Below, piece after piece: positions 9,726 through 17,746 of a stretch of DNA of 64,000 bases. The notes under the pieces were generated by a model that was not told where the DNA came from, searched no databases, and was given only the letters and a program-made list of their open reading frames with translations. This DNA comes from Spongiibacteraceae bacterium (lineage in GTDB: Bacteria > Pseudomonadota > Gammaproteobacteria > Pseudomonadales > Dasaniaceae), in NCBI GenBank assembly GCA_028280715.1, contig JANQLG010000025.1:149553-213552 (forward strand), given 5' to 3'. How positions within the stretch are numbered: position 1 is the first letter of the stretch; each line of letters starts with the position of its first letter. The position numbers and the translations under genes were made by a program.

Positions 9726-10448
9726 TTAAGTAGTTTTTCTCAGAAAAATCAATCCGATTAATCCGACTAACATTAATAACCCGGATGTGGGCTCTGGAAC
9801 ACTTGCTATTGGTGTCGGAGTTAATGTTGGGGAAAAGCTGCCCGCTATACCTGGTGTACCGATATCACCATCCCCAAAAATAAATTCTGATGGTGTTAGT
9901 TGAAAGCCACTTGTTGGTGTTCTTTCAACGCTATTGCCTGCTACACCAAATAGAGTAGCGCTGTTATAGATCAGGCTGTCAATAATTGTATTTTCAAATT
10001 CGAGAAAGATTTCATCACTGCTATTGCTTAAGGTAAAACTGCTATAAACATAATCGGGTTGGTAATTACCGTTTTCAGATGGATCATCATTTCTGCCTAA
10101 GACAAAATAATTACCTGGATTTATGATCAGAGGTAAAGTCGAGTTAATGGTATGGAAATTACTGCCATTATCTTTAATGGTCATTCCATTAAGGTTTATT
10201 GCATGATCGGTTGTGTTTACGATTTCAAACCATTCGCCACTAGTGTCAGAAACCGCTGACGGGTTAGTTAGAACCTCTGTGATGAGCAAATCGCCGGTGA
10301 TGATGGATGCATGAGCATTGGTGCCAAATAGAATGGATAACAGCAAAAGCAGTTTTTTATAGGTTTTTGTATAGTTGCTTATATGTGTTTTTGTATGGGT
10401 GCTTGTATAAGTACTTTTATAGGTATAGGGAAGCTTATAGATTGACAT
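9726..10448 (-). CDS. PEP-CTERM-anchored lamin-tail domain (LTD) protein
   Basis: A secreted protein of about 240 residues. Reading from the start it has a Tyr/Thr/Lys/Ser-rich tetrapeptide repeat (residues about 4-30), a hydrophobic signal segment ending Thr-Asn-Ala-His-Ala, and an LTD beta-sandwich domain (Leu-Leu-Ile-Thr-Glu-Val and Gly-Glu-Trp-Phe-Glu-Ile-Val-Asn). The C-terminus has the sorting signal Val-Pro-Glu-Pro, a hydrophobic helix and Arg-Lys. Such proteins are processed by an exosortase and exported to the surface or matrix; no exosortase is in the window. Of the ATGs at 10454 and 10448, the second is preferred because AAGGAT lies six bases before it. The repeats ahead of the signal peptide are unusual. 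Confidence 0.82.
   Translation of the reverse strand: MSIYKLPYTYKSTYTSTHTKTHISNYTKTYKKLLLLLSILFGTNAHASIITGDLLITEVLTNPSAVSDTSGEWFEIVNTTDHAINLNGMTIKDNGSNFHTINSTLPLIINPGNYFVLGRNDDPSENGNYQPDYVYSSFTLSNSSDEIFLEFENTIIDSLIYNSATLFGVAGNSVERTPTSGFQLTPSEFIFGDGDIGTPGIAGSFSPTLTPTPIASVPEPTSGLLMLVGLIGLIFLRKTT
10355..10440 (-). repeat. Degenerate 12-bp tandem repeat coding a 4-residue repeat
   Basis: On the minus strand about six degenerate copies of a 12-base unit (TAY ACA ARM ACC) follow one another without interruption in the reading frame of the PEP-CTERM protein. They encode Tyr/His-Thr/Lys-Ser/Lys-Thr units. On the + strand this appears as repeated runs of the type GTATAGG, GCTTATA and TTTTTGTAT. The tract sits between the start codon and the hydrophobic signal segment. 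Confidence 0.7.
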
Positions 10449-10526
10449 AATCATATCCTTATGAAATTTGTTATTAATGCCTACTTCCTGTAGGCGGTGC
10501 AGACTATATCAGAGTACGATTTTTTA

Positions 10527-11099
10527 TCAAACTGCTGTTTTATTATTTGAAATAATATTTACAGAATAACGTTCAGCAGTGATGTCATCACTCCAATATT
10601 CTTCATTAAAGCCGGCTTTAACTTTTAAGTGGCGTAGGAAAGCTTCCGGGGTGGATACTTGCTCCCAAACTGAAGGCAAGAAGGTGCCAGATTGAACGTT
10701 GTCACTTAAAACGACACCATCAATCCCTGGTTTGAGGTTTTCAATTAATTCTTGTTCTGAATCAAATTGAATGGGTGTGGTGTCACTCAAGATTGATATT
10801 TCTATGGCAAGTAAAGGAATTTCATCCAGTTGCACAGGATCAAAGCGAGGATCCCTAAAGGCGGCACTGTAAGCATTATGAGCGATACTTTGGATAAGAG
10901 ATTCTTTGGCAATAAGATTACCAATGCAGCCGCGGAGAAGGCCGTCTAGCTTTAAAGTAACAAAGGTGGCTTTGTGTTTTTTTAGTTCAGAGCAATAGGT
11001 TGAATCATCAAACTCCATTTCAGCGCCCATGTTAGCTCCATGAGAAATGGCATCTTTGGCGGCGGAAAGCATTTGTTGGCGAAGGATGGCCGAATACAT
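10527..11099 (-). CDS. amrA: AmmeMemoRadiSam system protein A (AMMECR1 family)
   Basis: A 190-residue soluble protein of the AMMECR1 family. It carries the Leu-Arg-Gly-Cys-Ile-Gly core motif (residues about 55-60), the Ala-Phe-Arg-Asp-Pro-Arg-Phe segment and the Leu-Pro-x-Val-Trp-Glu-Gln motif late in the chain. In bacteria it occurs with a MEMO1-like protein and a radical SAM enzyme, forming the AmmeMemoRadiSam set, whose reaction is not established to my knowledge. It lies 53 bases after amrB on the same strand, and amrS starts divergently just beyond amrB, so the trio is complete and clustered. Confidence 0.93.
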   Translation of the reverse strand: MYSAILRQQMLSAAKDAISHGANMGAEMEFDDSTYCSELKKHKATFVTLKLDGLLRGCIGNLIAKESLIQSIAHNAYSAAFRDPRFDPVQLDEIPLLAIEISILSDTTPIQFDSEQELIENLKPGIDGVVLSDNVQSGTFLPSVWEQVSTPEAFLRHLKVKAGFNEEYWSDDITAERYSVNIISNNKTAV

Positions 11100-11152
11100 A
11101 AAGTGGGAGACCGCTCTGAGTAAATTCGTTGTTTACGTATTCTCTATACCTT

Positions 11153-11959
11153 TTAGCGGCTTGTAAATGCCCAACTGCCGTAACCTACCACTCTTTCTTG
11201 ATCACCAGTGTTATCGCCTGAGTTACACAATTGCAGAGTGTGAACATTCATGCTCTTTTCTTTGGCAATTCTTAATAAGCCTTTTACTCCGATGCAACCA
11301 CAAGCTTGGGTAAAGCTAATTTTTTCGGGCTCAAAATGTTCAATGGCATCGCAGGTTGTACGATCGAGATACTGTGCAGTGGCATAATCATTGTAGTGAC
11401 TCAGGTCTGAGCTGATAACGATCAATGTTTCAGGACCTCCCCATAATAGTTTAAGTATATTGTGAACCTCAGCTGCAGTAGCATCGCCAATTATGATGGG
11501 AACCAAAGAGAAATCATTAAGTACGGTTTGTAGAAAGGGGATTTGTACTTCCAGGCTATGTTCTTGCCAGTGAGCTTCATCGAGAACATTGACATAATCT
11601 AAAGTCGATAAGTGGTTGATACTTTGGGTATCGATTGATACGTCGCCCAGAGGGGTGCGGAAAAACTGTACATCAGTTATAGCAGCACCGCGTAATCTAA
11701 CGCGATGGGCAGGGCCAATGAGTATAACTTTTTCGATGGTGTCTGCGAGGTCTGCAATGGTGGCATAGGCTTTGGCAGCCGTTTGCCCGGAATAGATATA
11801 ACCTGCATGGGGGACAATCAGTGCTTTCGGTGAAAGCCCCTGAAGTCGTTCAGTATCATTTTCTGCCTCGAGAAGATACTGGTTAATTTCTGAAGAAAGT
11901 TCCTGAGCATTACCCGGATAGAAAAGTCCAGCAACAGCGGGTTGGCGTACACTGTTCAT
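11153..11959 (-). CDS. amrB: AmmeMemoRadiSam system protein B (MEMO1 family)
   Basis: A 268-residue protein of the MEMO1/extradiol-dioxygenase-like fold. It shows the N-terminal Val-Ala-Gly-Leu-Phe-Tyr-Pro, Pro-His-Ala-Gly-Tyr-x-Tyr-Ser-Gly, a Gly-Pro-Ala-His-Arg segment, Glu-His-Ser-Leu-Glu-Val-Gln-x-Pro-Phe-Leu and Ser-Ser-Asp-Leu-Ser-His-Tyr. The histidines correspond to the metal ligands of extradiol dioxygenases. The frame is open to 12148, but a strong AGGAG ends eight bases before the ATG at 11959 and the family starts there. It forms an operon with amrA and is divergent from amrS. Confidence 0.95.
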   Translation of the reverse strand: MNSVRQPAVAGLFYPGNAQELSSEINQYLLEAENDTERLQGLSPKALIVPHAGYIYSGQTAAKAYATIADLADTIEKVILIGPAHRVRLRGAAITDVQFFRTPLGDVSIDTQSINHLSTLDYVNVLDEAHWQEHSLEVQIPFLQTVLNDFSLVPIIIGDATAAEVHNILKLLWGGPETLIVISSDLSHYNDYATAQYLDRTTCDAIEHFEPEKISFTQACGCIGVKGLLRIAKEKSMNVHTLQLCNSGDNTGDQERVVGYGSWAFTSR

Positions 11960-12146
11960 AGTAATCTCTCCTTCGCTTTCTTTCCTTTGAAAGTACGTCG
12001 CCGATGCCCCTAAACTACGCTCTTGTACAAGTAGAATCAACAAGCAAATCATGAATAAATCAGTTGAAATACCACCTTGCTGAACGCATATTGAAGTATT
12101 ATAGCGTTGAAAAATGGAAATCCTGGCTTCATGGAGGTACGGCTTC

Positions 12147-13253
12147 ATGAAAGATATAAAGCCTGTGTCTTTGGATATTACGGCTAGTGATACCGTAACA
12201 ACCCAATATTGGCATCTGCTGGATAATGGTAAAATTCAGTGTGATTTGTGCCCTCGTGCCTGTCATCTCAGTGAAGGTCAGCGTGGCTTGTGTTTTGTTA
12301 GAGCCAGAATAGAAGACCAGGTGGTATTAACTACCTATGGCCGTTCCAGCGGTTTTTGCATTGATCCCATAGAGAAAAAACCTCTCCATCATTTCTATCC
12401 CGGTTCATCAGTCCTTTCTTTTGGCACGGCAGGTTGCAACTTGGCCTGTAAATTCTGCCAAAACTGGGATATTAGTAAGTCCAGAGAAATGGACTCATTG
12501 ATGGATAGCGCCTCTCCAGAACAGATTGCCGGTAGAGCTAAGGAAATGGGTTGTCGTAGCGTTGCCTATACCTACAATGACCCGGTGATTTTCCACGAAT
12601 ACGCTATTGATGTGGCGGCCGCCTGTAAAGAACAGGGGGTAAAATCAGTGGCGGTCACAGCAGGGTATATTTGCGAGCAGCCCAGAAAAGAATTTTTTTC
12701 GGTGATGGATGCGGCTAATGTTGATTTAAAAGCATTTACCGATGACTTCTATTACCGTTTTACTGGTGCTCATATTGCTCCTGTCCTCGATACCTTGGTG
12801 TATTTAAAACATGAAACAGATGTCTGGATAGAGCTGACGACATTGCTTATTCCCGGATTAAATGATTCCGATCAGGAGCTGGGAAAGATGTGCGAGTGGA
12901 TCTGCAAGGAATTAGGTACTGATGTGCCGATTCATTTCACCGCATTTCATCCCGACTACAAATTAAGGGATAGGCCCGTGACACCTTCGTCTACTTTATC
13001 CCGGGCTCGAAAGATTGCTATCGACAATGGTCTTCAGTACGCCTATACCGGAAATGTACATGATGCAGAGGGGGCCAGTACCTATTGCCGCCAATGCAAC
13101 GCCTTATTGATTGAACGTGACTGGTATCAGCTAGGACAAAGTGGCCTAAATGATAATGGCGAATGTTTGCAGTGTGGTGAAAAACTACCTGGCCTGTTCT
13201 CAGGCCAGCCTGAGCATTGGGGCGCCAAACGGCTTAGAGTGTTGATGGAGTAG
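12147..13253 (+). CDS. amrS: AmmeMemoRadiSam system radical SAM enzyme
   Basis: A 368-residue radical SAM protein related to pyruvate-formate-lyase activating enzymes. The cluster motif is Cys97-x3-Cys101-x2-Cys104 followed by Asn-Trp-Asp. An N-terminal Cys-x2-Cys-x3-Cys (32, 35, 39) with a further Cys49, and two C-terminal Cys-x-x-Cys pairs, suggest extra metal sites. The frame is open from 12114, but GGAGG at 12133-12137 is nine bases before ATG 12147, which is the better start. The gene diverges from amrB with about 187 bases between starts. Substrate is unknown; conserved linkage with amrA and amrB implies joint action. Confidence 0.95.
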   Translation: MKDIKPVSLDITASDTVTTQYWHLLDNGKIQCDLCPRACHLSEGQRGLCFVRARIEDQVVLTTYGRSSGFCIDPIEKKPLHHFYPGSSVLSFGTAGCNLACKFCQNWDISKSREMDSLMDSASPEQIAGRAKEMGCRSVAYTYNDPVIFHEYAIDVAAACKEQGVKSVAVTAGYICEQPRKEFFSVMDAANVDLKAFTDDFYYRFTGAHIAPVLDTLVYLKHETDVWIELTTLLIPGLNDSDQELGKMCEWICKELGTDVPIHFTAFHPDYKLRDRPVTPSSTLSRARKIAIDNGLQYAYTGNVHDAEGASTYCRQCNALLIERDWYQLGQSGLNDNGECLQCGEKLPGLFSGQPEHWGAKRLRVLME

Positions 13254-13258
13254 TAGGT

Positions 13259-13280
13259 GCTGAGGGATAGCTGAGGGATA
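13259..13280. repeat. Perfect 11-bp tandem duplication
   Basis: GCTGAGGGATA occurs twice without a gap immediately after the amrS stop codon. It is a small tandem duplication in non-coding DNA. Confidence 0.9.
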
Positions 13281-13284
13281 ATAG

Positions 13285-13313
13285 TACCGAGGCAACATAC
13301 ATTTGCCTCGGTA
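13285..13313. terminator. Hairpin between convergent genes
   Basis: A perfect 11-base stem (TACCGAGGCAA with TTGCCTCGGTA) encloses a 7-base loop. It lies between the convergent ends of amrS and the lipoprotein gene. There is no strong T-run on either side, so bidirectional termination is inferred from position and stem strength only. Confidence 0.6.
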
Positions 13314-13321
13314 TGCCGAGT

Positions 13322-14113
13322 TTATTGTGCGGGTATATTGGCAGAGCGGTCAGGTCCAGGATAGTTTCTCATCTTAATAAAAGGGTGGAAAGCCAGTTCA
13401 ATACCTTCTTCAATATTGCCGTCATTCTTTAACAGTCTTTTACTGCGGGCATATACAGGATTGGCCTTACGTGTATTGATAAACTCTAATGTGTCTATAC
13501 CACCACGGCTAGTGAATACGCGGTTCAAGTTTACATCGTAAATAGTCACCATCAGCGAAGCCGCTTTGAGTGGTTTACTCCAGTCAAAACTTGAAGGAAT
13601 TTCGTCAGCAGAACCTCTGAGTTCGGGTGAACGAGTAACGCCGTACCAACGAGCATAATGTTTCATACTGGCAGAATGTTGAACATCGTGCACCAGTAAA
13701 TCGGCAAAAATGATTAGTTGCGCGTCGGTATTTTCTTGAATTTTTTGGCCTGTCGTTACCATTGCTGCTTGCCAGGCCTGAGCATCTATTCTGCCAGTGC
13801 TTGGATTATAAACGTTGCCGTAAGTGCGGTTGGCCTGTTTCCAGGCGTTATCAAAATGATAATTCGGCAGAATTTCATAGCCTTGATTTTCGATATAATT
13901 TCTCGCCATAGCCCTGGTTTTTCGCTCTTGCGTGGCCAACCAGCTAGGCGCCGGGATACCCAAACTGACTGGAGCAAAGATAACTTTTTTATTGGATAAG
14001 GTGGCTTGTAATTGAGCATTGTGCTCATAAGGGTACACCGTAGGATTATCAGTATTGGTGGTAGAGGCACAGGAAGCTATTAAGACAAGGCTGAGTATCA
14101 GTATAATGCGCAC
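13322..14113 (-). CDS. Uncharacterised lipoprotein
   Basis: A 263-residue protein with a type II signal peptide: hydrophobic residues 3-14 and a lipobox Ile-Ala-Ser-Cys with Cys15. Asp is not at +2 (Ala follows), so outer-membrane sorting is expected. The mature part is rich in aromatic and polar residues, with a Phe-Ala-Pro-Val strand and a Leu-Ile-Ile-Phe-Ala-Asp segment. The alternating pattern resembles periplasmic lipoproteins with an LPP20/CsgG-like fold, but I do not recognise the family. It stands alone, convergent with amrS and divergent from the esterase gene. Confidence 0.7.
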   Translation of the reverse strand: MRIILILSLVLIASCASTTNTDNPTVYPYEHNAQLQATLSNKKVIFAPVSLGIPAPSWLATQERKTRAMARNYIENQGYEILPNYHFDNAWKQANRTYGNVYNPSTGRIDAQAWQAAMVTTGQKIQENTDAQLIIFADLLVHDVQHSASMKHYARWYGVTRSPELRGSADEIPSSFDWSKPLKAASLMVTIYDVNLNRVFTSRGGIDTLEFINTRKANPVYARSKRLLKNDGNIEEGIELAFHPFIKMRNYPGPDRSANIPAQ

Positions 14114-14268
14114 GTTTTTTTTAACCCTATGATTTATCTTTATTAAACTGTCTTTGAGTGAACTGTTTAGTGAATCATCTCAAGTGAACAAAGGGCAATT
14201 CTAACAATGACTGGTATTGATGTCAGTAGCCGTTATTTAGTGGTCGTTATCAGTGAGTGAGGTAGTGA

Positions 14269-15039
14269 GTGAAAACGTTGTTATTCAGTAATATTCAAGG
14301 AGAAGGTTATCCGCTTATTCTTCTGCATGGGCTATTTGGTATGTCGAATAATCTCGCGATGGTTGCCAGAGAGCTGTCACAACATTTTCAGGTGCACTTA
14401 TTAGATCTTAGAAATCATGGTCGCTCTTTTTGGAGTGATGTGATGTCCTTTGAAGATATGGCGGAGGATATCCATGCCTATCTTCAGCATCATCAGATTG
14501 ATAAAGCACATCTGTTGGGGCACTCCTTGGGCGGTAAGGTTGCTATGCAATTGGCACTTACTCATCCTGAATGTGTAGACAGATTGATTGTCGCTGATAT
14601 CGCACCAGTTGCTTATATTGGCAATCATGATGATGTTTTTTCCGGTATTGATGCGATTGATGTTTCAACATTGAATTCTCGTCGTGATGCAGAGCCAATG
14701 CTTGCGCAGTATATTACTGATCCGGGCATACAGATGTTCATTCTTAAAAACCTGTATCGAAGCGACAGCGGCAAGTTTGACTGGCGCTTTAATATCAAAG
14801 CTATTCGTAATAACTATGAGAGATTTAGGGTGGGGTTAACTTCCGATAAACCTTTTGTGGGAAGTATGCTATTTATCAAGGGAGAGTTGTCGGCTTATAT
14901 TCAGGAAAAACATCGCTCCGCGATTGAAGAGCTTTTCCCCAATGCACAATTGAAAATTATTCAGGGCGCCGGCCACTGGCTTCATGCTGAAAAGCCAGTG
15001 ATATTTAACCGAATTGTTGAGCGTTTTTTGTTAGCTTAA
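14269..15039 (+). CDS. ybfF: Alpha/beta-fold hydrolase, YbfF-type esterase
   Basis: A 256-residue alpha/beta hydrolase. It shows the oxyanion motif Leu-His-Gly-Leu-Phe-Gly, the nucleophile elbow Gly-His-Ser-Leu-Gly-Gly with Ser86, and a late Gly-Ala-Gly-His-Trp-Leu-His carrying the catalytic His. The Asp-Leu-Arg-Asn-His-Gly-Arg-Ser segment is typical of the YbfF acyl-CoA/short-chain esterase group. The start is GTG with GAGG six bases before it; no better start is in frame. Its stop overlaps the stop of putP by four bases in tail-to-tail orientation. The physiological substrate is unknown. Confidence 0.87.
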   Translation: MKTLLFSNIQGEGYPLILLHGLFGMSNNLAMVARELSQHFQVHLLDLRNHGRSFWSDVMSFEDMAEDIHAYLQHHQIDKAHLLGHSLGGKVAMQLALTHPECVDRLIVADIAPVAYIGNHDDVFSGIDAIDVSTLNSRRDAEPMLAQYITDPGIQMFILKNLYRSDSGKFDWRFNIKAIRNNYERFRVGLTSDKPFVGSMLFIKGELSAYIQEKHRSAIEELFPNAQLKIIQGAGHWLHAEKPVIFNRIVERFLLA

Positions 15040-16517
15040 TGTTTTAGTTGAGTTTCAATTTTAGCAAATTTCTCCACTACTTGATGGCCCGGTTCTTTAG
15101 AAAGTAAGCTGATGACAATAATTGCAAGCAGTGAAAAGAAAAAACCGGGTACTAATTCGTAGAGCTCGAAAATGCCGCCACTGATTTCCTTCCAAATAAT
15201 CACTGTAAGCCCGCCGACAATAATGCCAGCTAAAGCTCCCTGTTTAGTCATGCGTTTCCAATAAAGGCTTAGCAAGATTGTCGGACCCAAGGCAGCACCT
15301 AAGCCGCCCCAGGCATAGGCGACTACGTCGAGTACTTTACTGTCTGGATCAGAGGCGATGACTACACTCAACATAGCGATGCCGGTTACGGCAATTCGAT
15401 TCAATTTTAAATGTTGGGACGTCGTCAGTGCCTTTTTTCTAAATAATGGATAAAGATCTTCAGTTAATGCTGACGAGCAAACTAATAATTGAGAATCAAC
15501 CGTGCTCATGATTGCTGCGAGAATTGCTGATAATAAAATGCCGGCGACCAGAGGGTGATAGATCAGGCTTGTGAGAACCAAAAAAACTTTCTCTGAATCC
15601 TCCAATGGATTGTCAAGGTAAGCAACACCAGCCAACCCGATCAACATGGAAAAAGTATAAATAACGATTGACCAACTGATGCCAATTGCTGCGGCATGAA
15701 GAATAAGTTTGTCGGAGGCAATCGCTTTAAATCGAGCCAGAATGTGAGGCTGGCCAAAATAGCCTAATCCCCAGCCTAGTAAGCTAATTGTGGCAATCAA
15801 CGATAACGGTTGTCCTTGATTATCTGTCGTTGGGTCAAGCAGCTCGGGGTTAATACTATCTATTGTTGCAATAAATCCTGGAGCATCCAGTAACGACATT
15901 ACCATCAACGGTGTTAAAACCAACGCTAGCGTCATTAATAATCCCTGAAAAACATCCGTCCAAGACACTGCTAAGAAGCCACCGAATAAGGTATACACGA
16001 CAATAACACCTGCACCGATTAGCAGGGCCGAGTGATAGGACATACCGAATACAGACTCAAATAATTTGGCACCACCGATTAATCCAGAGCCGATATAAAA
16101 TAAGAAAAACAGCAAGATGAATATTGCTGCGATGGATTTTAACCATAGTGAGCTGTCAGCAAAGCGGCGTTGTAAATACACAGGAATGGTAACAGCATCA
16201 TCCAATGCAAAACTGTAAAGGCGTAATCGTCTGGCGCAAAAAAACCAATTAAGGGCGACACCAATACAAAGTCCAAAAGCCAGCCAGCTGGCTTCGAAGC
16301 CTGATAGATAAGCAAAGCCTGGTAGGCCTAACATAACCCAACCGCTTACATCAGATGCACCGGCACTGAATGCTGCCACCACCGGTGATAATTTTCGGCC
16401 TCCCAGATAATAGTCCTGAGTTGTTTGCGTTTTTCGCCAGGCAATAAAGCCGATGGATAAAATGATAAAAAGATAAAAGGTAAAGGTGGTAATAATTGAG
16501 CTGTTAAATTCGATCAT
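15036..16517 (-). CDS. putP: Sodium/proline symporter
   Basis: A 493-residue sodium:solute symporter with about 13 membrane segments, close to the 502 residues of E. coli PutP. The Leu-Gly-Gly-Arg-Lys-Leu-Ser-Pro motif and the Ala-Gly-Ala-Ser-Asp-Val-Ser-Gly-Trp segment in the second helix region match proline transporters. So does the Ser-Thr-Val-Asp-Ser-Gln-Leu-Leu-Val segment near residue 340. It imports proline with sodium. No putA is present in the window; the next gene upstream is an unrelated regulator. Tail-to-tail overlap of four bases with the esterase gene. Confidence 0.92.
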   Translation of the reverse strand: MIEFNSSIITTFTFYLFIILSIGFIAWRKTQTTQDYYLGGRKLSPVVAAFSAGASDVSGWVMLGLPGFAYLSGFEASWLAFGLCIGVALNWFFCARRLRLYSFALDDAVTIPVYLQRRFADSSLWLKSIAAIFILLFFLFYIGSGLIGGAKLFESVFGMSYHSALLIGAGVIVVYTLFGGFLAVSWTDVFQGLLMTLALVLTPLMVMSLLDAPGFIATIDSINPELLDPTTDNQGQPLSLIATISLLGWGLGYFGQPHILARFKAIASDKLILHAAAIGISWSIVIYTFSMLIGLAGVAYLDNPLEDSEKVFLVLTSLIYHPLVAGILLSAILAAIMSTVDSQLLVCSSALTEDLYPLFRKKALTTSQHLKLNRIAVTGIAMLSVVIASDPDSKVLDVVAYAWGGLGAALGPTILLSLYWKRMTKQGALAGIIVGGLTVIIWKEISGGIFELYELVPGFFFSLLAIIVISLLSKEPGHQVVEKFAKIETQLKH

Positions 16518-16622
16518 GTTTTTATTCGTATTCTAGGTAATCGGTTTGTTCAGTGTTTTTATCATTCAATACTTTTATTAAGTATTTTTGTATAGTTGCG
16601 TACATAAACACAGTCAGTGCGG

Positions 16623-17609
16623 CTAAACAACTTTAAATAATTTTCCTCGCACCGACTTGCGATAAGCCATGGGAGTTTGCCTCATGCTTTGTTTAAAGCG
16701 TGAACAAAAATAGCTGCTATCCTGAAAGCCAGTATTAGTAGCTATTTCATGAATACTGAGGTTGCTGGTGCGCAGTAGTTCTCTGGCATTATGTAAACGC
16801 TGCTGATACAGATATTCACTGGCGGTTATCCCCACAGCCTGTTTAAAACGCCGATTAAAACTTCTCAAGCTTAAATCCAGATGCGAAGCCAGTTGCTGCA
16901 TGCTAACGCTGTCCTGAAAGTTTTCTCTTAACCATTCCTGCGCTTCGATAATGGTTTCATCCTGGTGTGGTGTACTTTCTAGTTCTGCATAGGCGTGATC
17001 TTCAAAGGGACGACGGATTTCAGGTGAAAATTGAGCCTCCACTTGGCGAGCGATGTGCAAGCCATAAATTTTTCCAATCAGGTGGACCATCAAATCTGCA
17101 ATCGAGTTAACACTGCCGGCACAGTAAATTGAGTTTGATTGTGTAATGAGGTATTCCCTTTTTAGTTCTACTTTAGGATACCGTTTGGCAAAGTCATCAC
17201 AGTAACGCCAGTGAGTTGTGGCTGGCTTACCATCAAGTAATCCTGCTTCTGCTAAAAAATAACTACTTGTGCCAGCAGCACAGATTACACTGTCGCTCTT
17301 GGCCATTTGCTGTAGCCAAGGTAACAGTAGTTGATGTTGTTTGACTACATTGATTGGGTTGCGCCATAACGAAGGCAGCATGACCAGATCAGTTTGGCTG
17401 ACATCTTTTGGTGTGGCCGTTGGATTAATGCTTAGGCCCCCGGATGTTTGTAATGGCTCTTTGGTCTTGGCAACGATATCGACAGATAGCTTTGGCAGAT
17501 GGCGATTCTTGCTTCTGGCCAGTTGGTTGGCAGCTGTCAGAATCTCCAGCGGTAGGCTGATACTGGTAGACAGTGAGGAGGGAAGTGCCAGTAATGTGAT
17601 GTGCTCCAT
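16623..17609 (-). CDS. GlxA-type AraC-family transcriptional regulator
   Basis: A 328-residue two-domain regulator. Residues about 1-190 form a DJ-1/PfpI (class I glutamine amidotransferase-like) domain, seen as a Leu-Pro-Ser strand at the start and Ile-Cys-Ala-Ala-Gly-Thr followed by Ala-Gly-Leu-Leu-Asp-Gly-Lys-Pro-Ala-Thr-Thr-His-Trp. Residues about 225-320 form an AraC HTH pair, with the Arg-Ser-Phe-Asn-Arg-Arg-Phe-Lys and Gly-Phe-Gln-Asp-Ser-Ser-Tyr-Phe motifs. It diverges from fabY. The effector and target are unknown; related proteins control quaternary-amine catabolism. Confidence 0.92.
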   Translation of the reverse strand: MEHITLLALPSSLSTSISLPLEILTAANQLARSKNRHLPKLSVDIVAKTKEPLQTSGGLSINPTATPKDVSQTDLVMLPSLWRNPINVVKQHQLLLPWLQQMAKSDSVICAAGTSSYFLAEAGLLDGKPATTHWRYCDDFAKRYPKVELKREYLITQSNSIYCAGSVNSIADLMVHLIGKIYGLHIARQVEAQFSPEIRRPFEDHAYAELESTPHQDETIIEAQEWLRENFQDSVSMQQLASHLDLSLRSFNRRFKQAVGITASEYLYQQRLHNARELLRTSNLSIHEIATNTGFQDSSYFCSRFKQSMRQTPMAYRKSVRGKLFKVV

Positions 17610-17746
17610 GGTATCTATTCACAGTGAGATGGATGGCCGAATAGTTATATTATATGGCTATTTTGCTAAATTTCTATTCCGGGTTTCAGAGTAAACTTTT
17701 GTTAATGTCTGATTGTTGGTTATGAAGTTTAAAAGAGTGTGTTGTT

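Noticed and set aside
11153..12148. Longer amrB frame from 12148
   Set aside because: It would overlap the amrS start, and a strong ribosome-binding site marks the ATG at 11959.
16560..16600. Terminator between the AraC-family gene and putP
   Set aside because: An AT-rich hairpin with a T-run exists, but it points right while both flanking genes run left, and the stem is weak.
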